DNA from: HGM04593 sp045660825
Lineage (GTDB): Bacteria > Bacteroidota > Bacteroidia > Bacteroidales > Bacteroidaceae
DNA length: 64,000 nt
Assembly (NCBI GenBank): GCA_045660825.1
Contig: JAZREN010000045.1
Span: 124,001-188,000 of the forward strand
Direction of reading: 5' to 3'
Part shown: positions 51,852 to 60,569 of the stretch, piece after piece
How positions within the stretch are numbered: position 1 is the first letter of the stretch
Layout of the letters: every line of letters begins with the position of its first letter
Notes under the pieces: generated by a model
The model's database searches: none
What the model saw: the letters and a program-made list of their open reading frames with translations, nothing else
Told to the model about the DNA's origin: nothing
Program-made: the position numbers and the translations under genes

Positions 51852-52418
51852 ATGAAAAAGGGTAAAGTCGTTATTTTTTCGGCACCTTCGGGTTCGGGCA
51901 AGTCTACCCTGGTGCATTTTTTGATGAAACAGGATCCTTCGTTCGGTTTCTCGGTGTCAGCTACAAGCCGTCCTCCGCGCGGCGAGGAAAAACACGGAGT
52001 CGACTACTACTTTTTTACTGCTGACGAGTTCCGTGCGCGCATTGCGGCCGATGAGTTCGTCGAGTATGAAGAGGTCTATCCCGGCCGTTTCTACGGCACG
52101 CTGAAATCACAGGTGGAGCAGCAGCTTGAGCAGCAGAATATACTCTTTGATGTTGATGTCAAGGGCGGCTGCAGTCTCAAACGCTACTATGGCGAGCGTG
52201 CCCTTTTTATCTTTGTGCAGGCTCCATCGATTGATGTTCTGCGTGAACGTCTCATCGGACGTGGTGACACGTCGCTCGAGGAGATTGAGAAGCGTGTCAG
52301 CAAGGCCGAGTATGAGATGACTTTTGCCAAATTTGCCGACAGGGTCATTGTCAACGACAATCTCGACAAGGCGAAGCAGGATCTTATGTCTGTTGTTGAG
52401 AAATTTCTTAATGAATAA
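51852..52418 (+). CDS. gmk: Guanylate kinase
   Basis: A 188-residue P-loop kinase that phosphorylates GMP to GDP. Walker A is SAPSGSGKSTLVHFL (about 10-24); the GMP-binding part has SATSRPPRGEEKHGVDYYFF (about 36-55) and EYEEVYPGRFYGT. Length is typical. The last 8 nt (ATGAATAA) overlap the nadD start, so GMP and NAD metabolism genes are translationally coupled here. Confidence 0.96.
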   Translation: MKKGKVVIFSAPSGSGKSTLVHFLMKQDPSFGFSVSATSRPPRGEEKHGVDYYFFTADEFRARIAADEFVEYEEVYPGRFYGTLKSQVEQQLEQQNILFDVDVKGGCSLKRYYGERALFIFVQAPSIDVLRERLIGRGDTSLEEIEKRVSKAEYEMTFAKFADRVIVNDNLDKAKQDLMSVVEKFLNE

Positions 52419-52989
52419 GAAGAGAGTTACTATATTTGGTGGCAGTTTCGACCCCATTCATAATGGGCATCTTGCCCTTGCCGGCGAGGTGCTTTTGCGC
52501 GCCTTGGCCGATGAGGTGTGGCTGATGGTCACTCCGCAGAATCCCCATAAGCAAGGCAGTGCTTTGAGTGATGAGCGACAGCGTCTTCGCATGGTGCAGT
52601 TGGCCGTTGAGGACAAGCCCGGAATGGTTGCGTGTGATTTTGAGTTTACCCTTCCTCGTCCTTCGTATACGCTCAACACTCTCAAGGCGCTAGACGCGGC
52701 ATTCCCCGACAAGGAGTTTTCTCTGCTCATCGGTGCCGACAACTGGGAGAAGTTCGACCGTTGGTACAAGGGCGATGAAATACTTGCGAATTATGGCATC
52801 ATAGTTTACCCACGTGGCAGTGAGGCTTATCCGCAACTGTCGCAAGGTGTGTTGTGGCTTCCTGCCGAACTGCACGATGTCAGCTCTACAATGGTGCGCG
52901 CGGCGGTCAATGACGGCGTTTGTATCGCGGAGTTTGTGCCTGCCGCTGTCGCCCAATATATTAAAGACAATAAAATGTACAAAAAATGA
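52411..52989 (+). CDS. nadD: Nicotinate-nucleotide adenylyltransferase NadD
   Basis: A 192-residue enzyme that adenylates nicotinate mononucleotide in NAD synthesis. It carries the nucleotidyl-transferase motif GGSFDPIHNGHLALA (about 10-24, HxGH) and the C-terminal ISSTxxR-type motif VSSTMVRAAV (about 156-165). ATG 52411 (MNKKRVTIFGG) is chosen; an earlier in-frame start would lie deep inside gmk. Its stop overlaps the start of the MORN gene (ATGA). Confidence 0.95.
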   Translation: MNKKRVTIFGGSFDPIHNGHLALAGEVLLRALADEVWLMVTPQNPHKQGSALSDERQRLRMVQLAVEDKPGMVACDFEFTLPRPSYTLNTLKALDAAFPDKEFSLLIGADNWEKFDRWYKGDEILANYGIIVYPRGSEAYPQLSQGVLWLPAELHDVSSTMVRAAVNDGVCIAEFVPAAVAQYIKDNKMYKK

Positions 52990-53630
52990 GAAATGCTCTT
53001 TTTGCCCTTCTCTTTATGCTTGCTATGCCTGCGATGGCGCAGGATAGTGTTAAACTCTATGACGAAATGTGCGACCCCTTGCAGGCGGTCTTCTGTGACT
53101 ATGTAAGGGCACAGTCGCAGACAAACTATATCTCAAATGCTGCCGGTGAGTACATTGGCACTCTTATAGACTACAAGTTTTATGGTTGGGGTTTGTTCCT
53201 CTCGTCAGCAGGAATGCAGTCCTATGGTCAGTATCGTAATGGAAAACTGCTTTTCGGTCTGCTTATAAACAGCGATGTGGCCAGAGTGGGCAGCGATGAA
53301 CATCATGTCATCTATGACCTCTCTACCGGTGAAATAATCCGTCTGCACACCAAGGATGGCGATATGCCGCTGGAGTATCCACTTGTCGCATCTCCCGACG
53401 GGGGCGCGTCACTTTACTCGTTCAAGAAAGAAACCTACAAGAACGGCGATGTCTATTTCGGTGAGTTCTACAATGGCCGACGTCATGGATATGGCGTTTA
53501 CCAATGGGCGAACGGCGATATGTGGTATGGCGCCTACCGGGGTGGCTACCGCGACGGTTATGGCATGCTTGTGAAGCCCGACCGCCATGTCTATTATGGC
53601 AAATGGGTTGGTGATACCAAGGTTGAATAG
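52986..53630 (+). CDS. Secreted MORN-repeat protein
   Basis: A 214-residue exported protein: signal peptide about 1-18 (MPAMAQ), a middle region without known domain (about 19-135), then three MORN repeats (about 142-205: YKNGDVYFGEFYNGRRHGYG, YQWANGDMWYGAYRGGYRDG, VYYGKWVG). MORN repeats often contact membranes or phospholipids, or serve as docking scaffolds. Its ATG overlaps the nadD stop by 4 nt, so it is translated from the same message as gmk and nadD; a functional link is not obvious. Confidence 0.8.
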   Translation: MRNALFALLFMLAMPAMAQDSVKLYDEMCDPLQAVFCDYVRAQSQTNYISNAAGEYIGTLIDYKFYGWGLFLSSAGMQSYGQYRNGKLLFGLLINSDVARVGSDEHHVIYDLSTGEIIRLHTKDGDMPLEYPLVASPDGGASLYSFKKETYKNGDVYFGEFYNGRRHGYGVYQWANGDMWYGAYRGGYRDGYGMLVKPDRHVYYGKWVGDTKVE

Positions 53631-53656
53631 AAATATAACTTTTAATGATATTTGAT

Positions 53657-54943
53657 ATGAGAAAAAGAATTCAATGGTTGTTCCTGGCTGCAGCCTTGCT
53701 TCCTTTTGTGCCATCGGTTGCGCAGGATGAGAGTGTTGTTACCTTGGCAGGTAATGCGTACGTAACTGCTACGTCAGAGGGCGGTGACTCCAAAAACGTA
53801 TATATCGACGAGCACAATTGTGCATTGCGCAATTGGGATAGCACTGAAGATGTCGTGAGCTTCTACTTCAAAGTGGAAAAGAGCGGCAAGATGAATGTTG
53901 CGCTCCAGGCAAAGGGAGACTCAAAGATTGAGGTGACCGTATTGGGTAAAAAGAAAAAAATCAGACTCGACTGCGATGATTTGTCGCGTGTGGAGGTCGG
54001 TACATTCAAGGTAAAGTCGCCCGGTTATGTTAAAATGGATATCCGTGGCTTGAAAATAAACAACGGTGCAGATTTCGGTAATGTGTCGGCTGTTCTTGTG
54101 AGTGGCGATGCGGCTCCGGTGGTTTGTGTCGCTCCCGATTTCAGTACCCATTTTGGCCGTCGCGGTCCATCGGTCCACATGGGTTATGCTCTCCCCAAGG
54201 AGGATGTCGAGTGGTTCTACAACGAGGTTGTAGTGCCCGAGGAGGGTGATATCCCCAGCAGCTACTACATGGCTTGTGGTTTCGGACAGGGCTATTTCGG
54301 AATGCAGAACAATTCCCCTTACCCAAGAAGAGTGCTCTTCTCGGTGTGGAGTCCTTTTGAAACAGACAACCCTGCAGATATTCCCGATTCTTTGCGAGTG
54401 CAACTCGTCAAAAAAGGAGAAAATGTGAAGATAAATGATTTTGGTAATGAGGGTTCCGGCGGTCAAAGTTATATGCACTATGACTGGAAGGCCGGTGAAC
54501 GTTGCCGTTTCCTTATGGGAGTGAAGCCCGACGGTGATAACAGCACGGTTTATACAGCCTACTTCTACGATAACCATCAGGACAAGTGGGTGCTTGTGGC
54601 ATCGTGGCGTCGTCCAAAAACCTCAACATGGTACACAAATGCACACTCATTCCTTGAGAATTTCAACCCTGTGATGGGATACATTAACCGTAAGGCTTGT
54701 TATTGCAACCAGTGGGCACGCACAGCCGAAGGTCGTTGGATTCCTGTGACACGCGGACGTTTCACTTGTGACACAACCGGCCACCTCAGACACCGTCTCG
54801 ATTATACCGGTGGTGTTGAGGGTGAGGGTTTCTTCCTTTCAATGGGCGGTTTCTTTGATGATTATTTGACATCGGGAACCTGGTTTGAGCGTGCAGGCAA
54901 TGTTACCGAGGCTCCTGATATTGATTTTTCAACACTTGAATAA
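53657..54943 (+). CDS. Secreted DUF5077/DUF3472-family protein
   Basis: A 428-residue exported protein. Signal peptide about 1-22 (PSVAQD). The N-terminal part (about 25-140) is a carbohydrate-binding-like beta domain typical of DUF5077, with NWDSTEDVVSFYFKVEKSGK. The second part (about 165-420) matches DUF3472: SSYYMACGFGQGYFGMQNNS, YKAGERCRF-type segment and NCQWARTAEGRW-like pattern (here CNQWARTAEGRW). Both families occur in gut Bacteroidota polysaccharide-use regions; enzymatic activity is not established. It follows the MORN gene by 26 nt. ATG 53657 is used for the signal peptide. Confidence 0.78.
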   Translation: MRKRIQWLFLAAALLPFVPSVAQDESVVTLAGNAYVTATSEGGDSKNVYIDEHNCALRNWDSTEDVVSFYFKVEKSGKMNVALQAKGDSKIEVTVLGKKKKIRLDCDDLSRVEVGTFKVKSPGYVKMDIRGLKINNGADFGNVSAVLVSGDAAPVVCVAPDFSTHFGRRGPSVHMGYALPKEDVEWFYNEVVVPEEGDIPSSYYMACGFGQGYFGMQNNSPYPRRVLFSVWSPFETDNPADIPDSLRVQLVKKGENVKINDFGNEGSGGQSYMHYDWKAGERCRFLMGVKPDGDNSTVYTAYFYDNHQDKWVLVASWRRPKTSTWYTNAHSFLENFNPVMGYINRKACYCNQWARTAEGRWIPVTRGRFTCDTTGHLRHRLDYTGGVEGEGFFLSMGGFFDDYLTSGTWFERAGNVTEAPDIDFSTLE

Positions 54944-55015
54944 GACATTGTTTTTGGTATTTGGTATATAAGGGACATCGGTGTTTGCCGTTCTCTAAAA
55001 AAAAGCCTTGAATAA

Positions 55016-55046
55016 TTGTAAAATAATATTATTGTGACTATTTTTG
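55016..55046 (+). promoter_or_regulatory. Promoter of the GH109-like gene
   Basis: TTG at 55016-55018, a 20-nt spacer, TATTTTTG at 55039-55046. The start near 55053 leaves an 87-nt leader containing a GCGGAG/CTCCGC stem (55060-55065 with 55082-55087). Confidence 0.72.
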
Positions 55047-55139
55047 TAGTCATGAATCGGCGGAGCATCCTTCTTTTAGGTCTCCGCGGTGACTGATAAA
55101 ATGATAAAACACATCATATTAATTTAATTAACTGTAATT

Positions 55140-56813
55140 ATGAATTTGAAGAAATTTTTTAGTGCAGCCCTTGTTGCTGTGATGGCATTTGCCGGAACAA
55201 CATCGCAGGCTCAGTCACTCTCGCCATCTACAAAGTGGCATTGGGACAAGGGTACTATCGTTGTTGAGACCCCAGAGCGTCCTGCAGGTCAGGAACACGT
55301 TCTTAATCTAGCTGTTGCTCCAATCAAGACAGTACGCGTAGCGTTCGTAGGTCTTGGTATGCGTGGTGACGGTGCTGTTATCCGTTTCTGCCGTATCCCC
55401 GGTGTTGAAATCGTTGCTCTCTGTGACTATGAGTATGAGCGCGCCGAGGAGTGCAACAAGTTCTTGCGCGAGCAGGGCTTGATGCCTGCCGACATCTACT
55501 ATGGCGCCGATGGTTACAAGGCTCTCTGTGAGCGTCCCGACATCGACCTCGTTTACATTGCTGCTGACTGGAACCACCACTATCCAATTGCAAAGTATGC
55601 GATGGAGAATGGCAAGCACACAGCTATCGAGGTGCCTTCTGCAATGAACCTCGAGCAGTGCTGGAGCCTTATCAACCTCTCTGTGCAGACACGTCTCCAC
55701 TGCTTCATCCTCGAGAACTGCTGCTACGACGACTATGAAATGAACGCTCTTGCAATGGCTCAGGATGGCGTTTTCGGTGAGATTATCCGTGCCGAGGGTG
55801 CTTACATTCACAGCCTTGAGTGGTTCTGGGATGCATACTGGAAGGATCCTGCCGACAACGATGTTGACAACCTCCACTGGCGTCTGAAGTACAACAAGGA
55901 GAACCGTGGCGACCTCTACGCTACTCACGGCCTTGGCCCCGTTGCACAGTGCATGAACATTCACCGTGGTGACCGTTTCACTACACTCGTTGCAATGGAT
56001 ACTGATCCTTTCTTCGGTAAGGAACTTGTAAAGGAGAAAACCGGCAAGGAGTGCAAGGAGTTCCGCAATGGTGACCACACAACAACTCTCATGCGTACAG
56101 CAAAGGGTAAGGTTGTTGAGATTCAGCACAACGTAATGACTCCACAGCCATACAACCGTCTGTTCAAGCTCACAGGTACAAAGGGTTATGCTACAAAGTA
56201 TCCTACACCTGAGCTCGCACTTTCAGGCGAGGCTCTCCAGGGCACAGGTGCTCCACAGGTTGACAACTTGAATGCTCACGGTTTCATGAATGCAGAGCAG
56301 AGAAATGCAATGATGGCAAAGTACTACCACCCAATCCTCAAGAAGTATGTTGAGAAGGGTCGCGACCTCGGTCACGGTGGTATGGACTTCGTTATGGACT
56401 CACGTCTTGTTTACTGCTTGCAGAACGGTTTGCCACTTGATATGGACGTATATGACATGGCTGAGTGGTGCTGCTTGGCAGAGCTCGGTACATTGTCAAT
56501 GGACAACAACTGCGCAGCCGTTACATTCCCCGACTTTACACGTGGTCACTGGAATGAGGTAGAGGGTTACAACCACGCTTATGCGGCTCCTGAGGTTGAG
56601 GCTGCTACAGAGGCTGAGGCTGAGGCTTACAGCGCAGCACAGAAGAAGGTTACTGCACAGAAGAATCTTTGGGCTCTCTACGATGCAGTGAAGGCTGCTA
56701 AGGCTGCCGGCAATGCAAAGGCTGAGGCTGCTGCACAGAAGAAGCTCGACGCTGCCAAGGCTGCTGCCGACAAGGCAATCGCAAAAGAGGTTAAGAAAGC
56801 TCTTAAGAAGTAA
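55140..56813 (+). CDS. Secreted Gfo/Idh/MocA oxidoreductase, GH109-like, with Ala/Lys-rich tail
   Basis: A 557-residue exported protein. Signal peptide about 1-24 (TTSQAQ). The Rossmann NAD motif is VRVAFVGLGMRGDGAVIRF (about 62-80), followed by VALCDYEYERAE and the family segment YIAADWNHHYPIAKYAMENG (about 138-157) and EVPSAMNLEQCW. These match the GH109 alpha-N-acetylgalactosaminidase group, which uses NAD in an elimination mechanism. From about 485 to the end it carries an extra Ala/Lys/Glu-rich tail (AEAEAYSAAQKK, KAAADKAIAKEVKK). Codon use is biased (Lys mostly AAG, Asn AAC), suggesting high expression. A terminator follows. Confidence 0.85.
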   Translation: MNLKKFFSAALVAVMAFAGTTSQAQSLSPSTKWHWDKGTIVVETPERPAGQEHVLNLAVAPIKTVRVAFVGLGMRGDGAVIRFCRIPGVEIVALCDYEYERAEECNKFLREQGLMPADIYYGADGYKALCERPDIDLVYIAADWNHHYPIAKYAMENGKHTAIEVPSAMNLEQCWSLINLSVQTRLHCFILENCCYDDYEMNALAMAQDGVFGEIIRAEGAYIHSLEWFWDAYWKDPADNDVDNLHWRLKYNKENRGDLYATHGLGPVAQCMNIHRGDRFTTLVAMDTDPFFGKELVKEKTGKECKEFRNGDHTTTLMRTAKGKVVEIQHNVMTPQPYNRLFKLTGTKGYATKYPTPELALSGEALQGTGAPQVDNLNAHGFMNAEQRNAMMAKYYHPILKKYVEKGRDLGHGGMDFVMDSRLVYCLQNGLPLDMDVYDMAEWCCLAELGTLSMDNNCAAVTFPDFTRGHWNEVEGYNHAYAAPEVEAATEAEAEAYSAAQKKVTAQKNLWALYDAVKAAKAAGNAKAEAAAQKKLDAAKAAADKAIAKEVKKALKK

Positions 56814-56830
56814 GTTCCTTACCTGTAAAC

Positions 56831-56869
56831 ATAAAAGATGACGGCCAAAAATTGGTCGTCATCTTTTAT
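56831..56869. terminator. Bidirectional terminator after the GH109-like gene
   Basis: 18-bp stem with one G-T pair (56831-56848 with 56852-56869), 3-nt loop, followed by T residues; lies between converging genes. Confidence 0.88.
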
Positions 56870-56909
56870 TGTACATGAATTGCTGATAACTATATATTGA
56901 TATCCTTTG

Positions 56910-57254
56910 TCAATTCTGGCCTTCCGCATGCAATACTACCTCCAGCGAATAGTAGTAGTTCCATTCACCAAAATAGTAGCTGCATCTCTTGGATTTCTCG
57001 CCCAGAGTCACCTTGTATGGACCGTCCGTTGTGCTTCCCCAACGGTGTGCCACCTCAATCATGGCATAATCCTCGCCAATCTCTGTTACGGTAAAACTGT
57101 GGTTCAGGTCATACTTTGCATCAAGTTCCAAACGGCTACATTGCAATGATGAGAATGGTATGTAGAACTTCTGCTCGCCTCCCATATCATCCCCTGTCAC
57201 TTCATTGACCTTATAATCCCCATCGATAATTTTAAGCATAATCTCTCTTGCCAT
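56910..57254 (-). CDS. Hypothetical small protein
   Basis: A 114-residue cytoplasmic protein without signal peptide, predicted to be mostly beta. It starts MAREIMLKIIDGDYKV and has LQCSRLELDAKYDLNHSFTV (about 37-56) and IEVAHRWGSTTDGPYKV. It ends ...LEVVLHAEGQN. I recognise no family. A consensus-like promoter lies directly upstream, which supports it being a real gene. It is convergent with the GH109-like gene. Confidence 0.65.
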   Translation of the reverse strand: MAREIMLKIIDGDYKVNEVTGDDMGGEQKFYIPFSSLQCSRLELDAKYDLNHSFTVTEIGEDYAMIEVAHRWGSTTDGPYKVTLGEKSKRCSYYFGEWNYYYSLEVVLHAEGQN

Positions 57255-57279
57255 AGTAAATATTTTTTAGTGTTTGCAG

Positions 57280-57308
57280 CAAAGATATCAAACTTATGGC
57301 CATTACAA
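57280..57308 (-). promoter_or_regulatory. Promoter of the small hypothetical gene
   Basis: On the minus strand TTG (complement of 57306-57308), 18-nt spacer and TATCTTTG (complement of 57280-57287). Confidence 0.6.
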
Positions 57309-57350
57309 TAATTCTGGTGAAGAAATTTATTATACAGTTGTAAAAAAAGA

Positions 57351-57384
57351 GAAGACCAAAGCCCTGTGATGAGCCTTGGTCTTC
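57351..57384 (-). terminator. Terminator of asd
   Basis: 9-bp stem GAAGACCAA/TTGGTCTTC (57351-57359 with 57376-57384) with an imperfect inner part, followed on the minus strand by a run of seven T. Confidence 0.8.
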
Positions 57385-57406
57385 TATCGATTATATCCCG
57401 TTTCAA

Positions 57407-58414
57407 TTACTTCTGTGGGTGTGCAATCAGGTACTCGGCAATTTGCACTGCGTTGAGGGCTGCACCCTTCTTTATCTGGTCACCTACAATCCACATGAGA
57501 ATACCGTTGGGGTTAGAGATGTCCTTGCGTATGCGGCCAACGTAAACAGGGTCTTGGCCTGCAAGGAAAAGAGGCATTGGGTAAATCTTGTCCTCGGGGC
57601 TGTCCATGAGGATGAGGCCTTCGCCGTCGGTGATTGCGCAACGTACCTCTTCGACGCTCAATGGACGCTCGGTTTCAATCCACAATGACTGTGAGTGAGA
57701 ACGCAAGGCAGGAACGCGCACACACTGTGCACTTACCTCAATGTCGCTGTGCATAATCTTGCGTGTCTCGTTGTACATCTTCATCTCTTCCTTGGTGTAT
57801 CCGTTGTCGGTGAACACGTCAATCTGTGGAATGACGTTGAATGCAAGCTGGTAAGCGAACTTCTCGACTGTGGGCTCTTCGCCTGCGAGCACCTGACGGT
57901 ACTGCTCATAGAGTTCGGCCATAGCTGCAGCACCTGCGCCGCTGGCTGCCTGATAGGTTGATGAGTGCACGCGCTTGATGTGTGAGAGGTTCTCGATGGC
58001 CTTGAGTGCCACAACCATCTGTATCGTTGTACAGTTGGGGTTTGCAATGATGTTGCGTGGGCAGTTGTATGCATCGGTCGGGTTAACCTCGGGAACAACA
58101 AGGGGCACATCGCTGTCCATGCGGAATGCGCTTGAGTTGTCAATCATCACAGCGTCGTGCTTTGTGATAGTCTCGGCAAACTCCTTTGAAACACTGCCGC
58201 CTGCCGATACAAAGGCGTAGTCAACGCCCTGGAAATCGTCGTTGTGCTTGAGTTCCTTGACTACATAGTCTACACCACGATAGTTGTAAACCTGGCCTGC
58301 ACTGCGAGCCGAACCAAAGAGTACCAGCTCGTCAAAAGGGAAATTTCTCTCGTCGAGCACGCGAAGGAACTCCTGTCCTACTGCTCCACTGACACCTACA
58401 ATTGCTATTTTCAT
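57407..58414 (-). CDS. asd: Aspartate-semialdehyde dehydrogenase
   Basis: A 335-residue enzyme reducing aspartyl phosphate to the semialdehyde with NADPH, in the route to lysine, threonine, methionine and diaminopimelate. It has the N-terminal NADP motif IVGVSGAVGQEFLRVL (about 4-19), catalytic Cys in ANPNCTTIQM (about 127), and STYQAASGAGAAAMAELYEQ (about 152-171), with the later His in RVPALRSHSQSLW. Length is normal. It has its own promoter and terminator. Confidence 0.96.
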   Translation of the reverse strand: MKIAIVGVSGAVGQEFLRVLDERNFPFDELVLFGSARSAGQVYNYRGVDYVVKELKHNDDFQGVDYAFVSAGGSVSKEFAETITKHDAVMIDNSSAFRMDSDVPLVVPEVNPTDAYNCPRNIIANPNCTTIQMVVALKAIENLSHIKRVHSSTYQAASGAGAAAMAELYEQYRQVLAGEEPTVEKFAYQLAFNVIPQIDVFTDNGYTKEEMKMYNETRKIMHSDIEVSAQCVRVPALRSHSQSLWIETERPLSVEEVRCAITDGEGLILMDSPEDKIYPMPLFLAGQDPVYVGRIRKDISNPNGILMWIVGDQIKKGAALNAVQIAEYLIAHPQK

Positions 58415-58438
58415 AATCAGTTAATTATTTGTTGTTTG

Positions 58439-58446
58439 CAAAAATA
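58439..58446 (-). promoter_or_regulatory. Probable -7 element of asd
   Basis: TATTTTTG on the minus strand, 24 nt upstream of the ATG at 58414; no good -33. Confidence 0.5.
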
Positions 58447-58526
58447 CTTAAATTTTGCATTATATGCCCCCGGCTATGCTATTTTTTTGTATTTTCGCTA
58501 CCTGAAAAGCGAAAAACAGCAATTTT

Positions 58527-59231
58527 ATGGCCGAAAACTGGTTGCAACGTGGTGAACTTTTGTTGGGCGAGGAGAAACAGAGAATCCTCTCCGGTGCGCA
58601 TGTGCTTGTCATTGGACTTGGTGGCGTGGGATCTTGGGCTGCCGAGATGTTGTGCCGTGCGGGAGTAGGTGCCTTTACGCTTGTAGATGCCGATGTTGTG
58701 GATGTTACCAACATCAATCGCCAGATGCCCGCGTTGCTGTCAACCGTAGGGCAGCCGAAGTGCAATGTGGTGGCCGAGCGCTTGCGTGCCATAAACCCGG
58801 ATGTGAAGCTGGTGGTGAAACAGCAGTTTGTCACTCCCGAGAACATAGCGCAGTCACTCGATGAGCTGCAGTTTGCCTTTGTTGTCGATGCCATTGATAC
58901 TCTTGAATCCAAATGTGCACTCATACGCGCCTGCTGGGAGCGTGGCCTGAAAATCATTTCAAGCATGGGGGCAGGCGCAAAGTGCGACCTTGCTGCCATA
59001 CGCAGTGGCGATTTGTGGAAGACCGAGCACTGCACCCTTGCAAAGAATGTGCGCCGCATGTTGCGTGATGCACGTGGTCGCAAGCTTCCGGTCATTTACA
59101 GTGCCGAGGAGCCGCGCCGTGATGCCATACGTCCCAACCCTGCCGGCGGCAAACCTATCATTGGCTCGCTTGGATATTTTACAGCGACATTCGGTTGTTA
59201 TATTGCTGAATATGTAATAAAGAATATATGA
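58527..59231 (+). CDS. tcdA: tRNA threonylcarbamoyladenosine dehydratase TcdA
   Basis: A 234-residue E1-like (ThiF/MoeB fold) enzyme that cyclises t6A to ct6A in tRNA with ATP. The nucleotide motif is VIGLGGVGSWAAEMLCRAGV (about 30-49), followed by DADVVDVTNINRQ (about 54-66), and the TcdA-specific YSAEEPRRD (about 191-199). It thus acts after the TsaB/TsaD pathway represented by tsaB at 50.0-50.7 kb. Its stop overlaps the lolD-like start by four bases (ATGA). Confidence 0.93.
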   Translation: MAENWLQRGELLLGEEKQRILSGAHVLVIGLGGVGSWAAEMLCRAGVGAFTLVDADVVDVTNINRQMPALLSTVGQPKCNVVAERLRAINPDVKLVVKQQFVTPENIAQSLDELQFAFVVDAIDTLESKCALIRACWERGLKIISSMGAGAKCDLAAIRSGDLWKTEHCTLAKNVRRMLRDARGRKLPVIYSAEEPRRDAIRPNPAGGKPIIGSLGYFTATFGCYIAEYVIKNI

Positions 59232-59899
59232 TTCAGATAGAAAACCTGACCAAGAGTTTTGGCGACCTTCAGGTGTTGAAGGGGGTGAACCTCACCATTG
59301 AAAAAGGCGAGGTCATCAGCATTATCGGTTCCAGCGGTGCCGGCAAGACAACTCTTCTGCAACTTATTGGAACGCTCGACAAACCTACCGGTGGAACAAT
59401 ACGTTTCAATGGCGAGGATTTGGGACGTTTGAATAGCAAGCGTCTGGCGGCATTCCGCAACAGCCATATAGGTTTTGTGTTTCAGTTCCATCAGTTGTTA
59501 CCCGAATTTACAGCGTTGGAGAATATTGTGATTCCTGCACTCATTGCGGGCCGCAAACGCTCCGAGGCCGAGGCTGAGGCCATGCAGCTTCTGCAGGTGA
59601 TGGGGCTCGAAGAGCGTGCACACCACAAACCCGCCGAGATGTCGGGTGGTGAGAACCAGCGTGTAGCTGTTGCGCGTGCGCTCATCAATCACCCCGATGT
59701 TGTGCTTGCCGACGAGCCTTCGGGCAGTCTTGACAGCAAGAATAAAGAGGAACTGCACAAACTCTTTTTCGACCTTCGCGACCGCTACGGTCAGACTTTT
59801 GTCATTGTTACCCATGATGAGACTCTGGCTTCTTATACCGACCGTACACTGCACATGGTTGACGGAGTTATAGAGAATGAATTTGTTAAACAAGGTTAA
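59228..59899 (+). CDS. LolD-like ABC transporter ATPase
   Basis: A 223-residue ATPase with Walker A IGSSGAGKTTLLQL (about 36-49), signature SGGENQRVAVARAL (about 141-154) and Walker B VVLADEPSGSLD (about 160-171). The length and the FGDLQVLKGVNLTIEKGE start are those of the LolD/MacB-type ATPases that partner FtsX-like permeases, e.g. in lipoprotein release. No permease lies beside it, so its partner is encoded elsewhere. ATGA coupling ties it to tcdA. Confidence 0.85.
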   Translation: MIQIENLTKSFGDLQVLKGVNLTIEKGEVISIIGSSGAGKTTLLQLIGTLDKPTGGTIRFNGEDLGRLNSKRLAAFRNSHIGFVFQFHQLLPEFTALENIVIPALIAGRKRSEAEAEAMQLLQVMGLEERAHHKPAEMSGGENQRVAVARALINHPDVVLADEPSGSLDSKNKEELHKLFFDLRDRYGQTFVIVTHDETLASYTDRTLHMVDGVIENEFVKQG

Positions 59900-59971
59900 A
59901 ATAATCTTGAACGCTTTTACATTTCCGCTATTCCGTCATCAAAAGAGCAGGAAATCAATTAAAAGGATATA

Positions 59972-60478
59972 ATGATGAAAAAGATTTTACTTTGCATTGT
60001 TGCTACAATGTTCGCAACAATGACCTTTGCGCAGCATCAGCGCCCTCAGCACCAGCCACGTCAGTTCAACCCCGAGGAGATGGCTCAGCGTCAGACAATG
60101 CGTCTGCACGAGGCGCTACAGCTCGATAGTGTTCAGCTCCAGGCTGTATTTCTTATCAACTATGCCGATGCACTTACTATGCAGGACAGCATGAATGTGC
60201 GTCGTGAGCGTATGGAGAAGATGCGTGCCGAGGGTAAGAAACCCGAGCGCATGCAGCCATCGGAGGAACAGATGAAGGCGATGATGGAGTTGCAGAAGCA
60301 GCGTGAAGAGGTGCGCAATGAACAGATGAAGCAGATTCTCAATCATGAACAGTACGAGAAATACCTGAAGATGCAGCAGGAGCAGCGCGAAAGAATGCGT
60401 CATGGTCGTGGAGGTCGTCCCGGTGGTCCTCAAGGTTTTCCCGGTGGTGCAGGGAATAAGGTTAAAACTGAAAACTGA
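59972..60478 (+). CDS. DUF4890-like secreted protein
   Basis: A 168-residue exported protein with a signal peptide (about 1-21, TMTFAQ). The mature part is a charged helical core (LQLDSVQLQAVFLINYADAL, about 49-68, then a long Met/Glu/Arg-rich helix) resembling Bacteroidota DUF4890, an LTXXQ-like periplasmic fold. It ends in a low-complexity Arg/Gly/Pro tail (about 146-160). Its final codons (NKVKTEN) are written by a heptad repeat. Function is unknown; LTXXQ-type proteins often sense envelope stress. Confidence 0.7.
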   Translation: MMKKILLCIVATMFATMTFAQHQRPQHQPRQFNPEEMAQRQTMRLHEALQLDSVQLQAVFLINYADALTMQDSMNVRRERMEKMRAEGKKPERMQPSEEQMKAMMELQKQREEVRNEQMKQILNHEQYEKYLKMQQEQRERMRHGRGGRPGGPQGFPGGAGNKVKTEN

Positions 60479-60485
60479 AATCGGA
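60458..60485 (+). repeat. Heptanucleotide repeat (copy 3), at the 3' end of the DUF4890-like gene
   Basis: Four 7-nt units: AAGGTTA, AAACTGA, AAACTGA, AATCGGA. It covers the last codons and the stop (TGA at 60476-60478). Confidence 0.75.
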
Positions 60486-60500
60486 AAGCCTTATTTGGTT

Positions 60501-60537
60501 TTATGCGTTTATGGGTGATTTGTCCATGAACGCATAA
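60501..60537 (+). terminator. Terminator of the DUF4890-like gene
   Basis: 14-bp stem with one G-T pair (60501-60514 with 60524-60537), 9-nt loop, followed by TTT. Confidence 0.75.
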
Positions 60538-60569
60538 TTTATTATCTTAGCGGGCAAAATAAGGAATTT

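Noticed and set aside
56580..56813. Ala/Lys-rich end of the GH109-like gene considered a frameshift
   Set aside because: The frame stays open with similar codon use, and the composition is repeated in phase; a real C-terminal tail is the simpler explanation.
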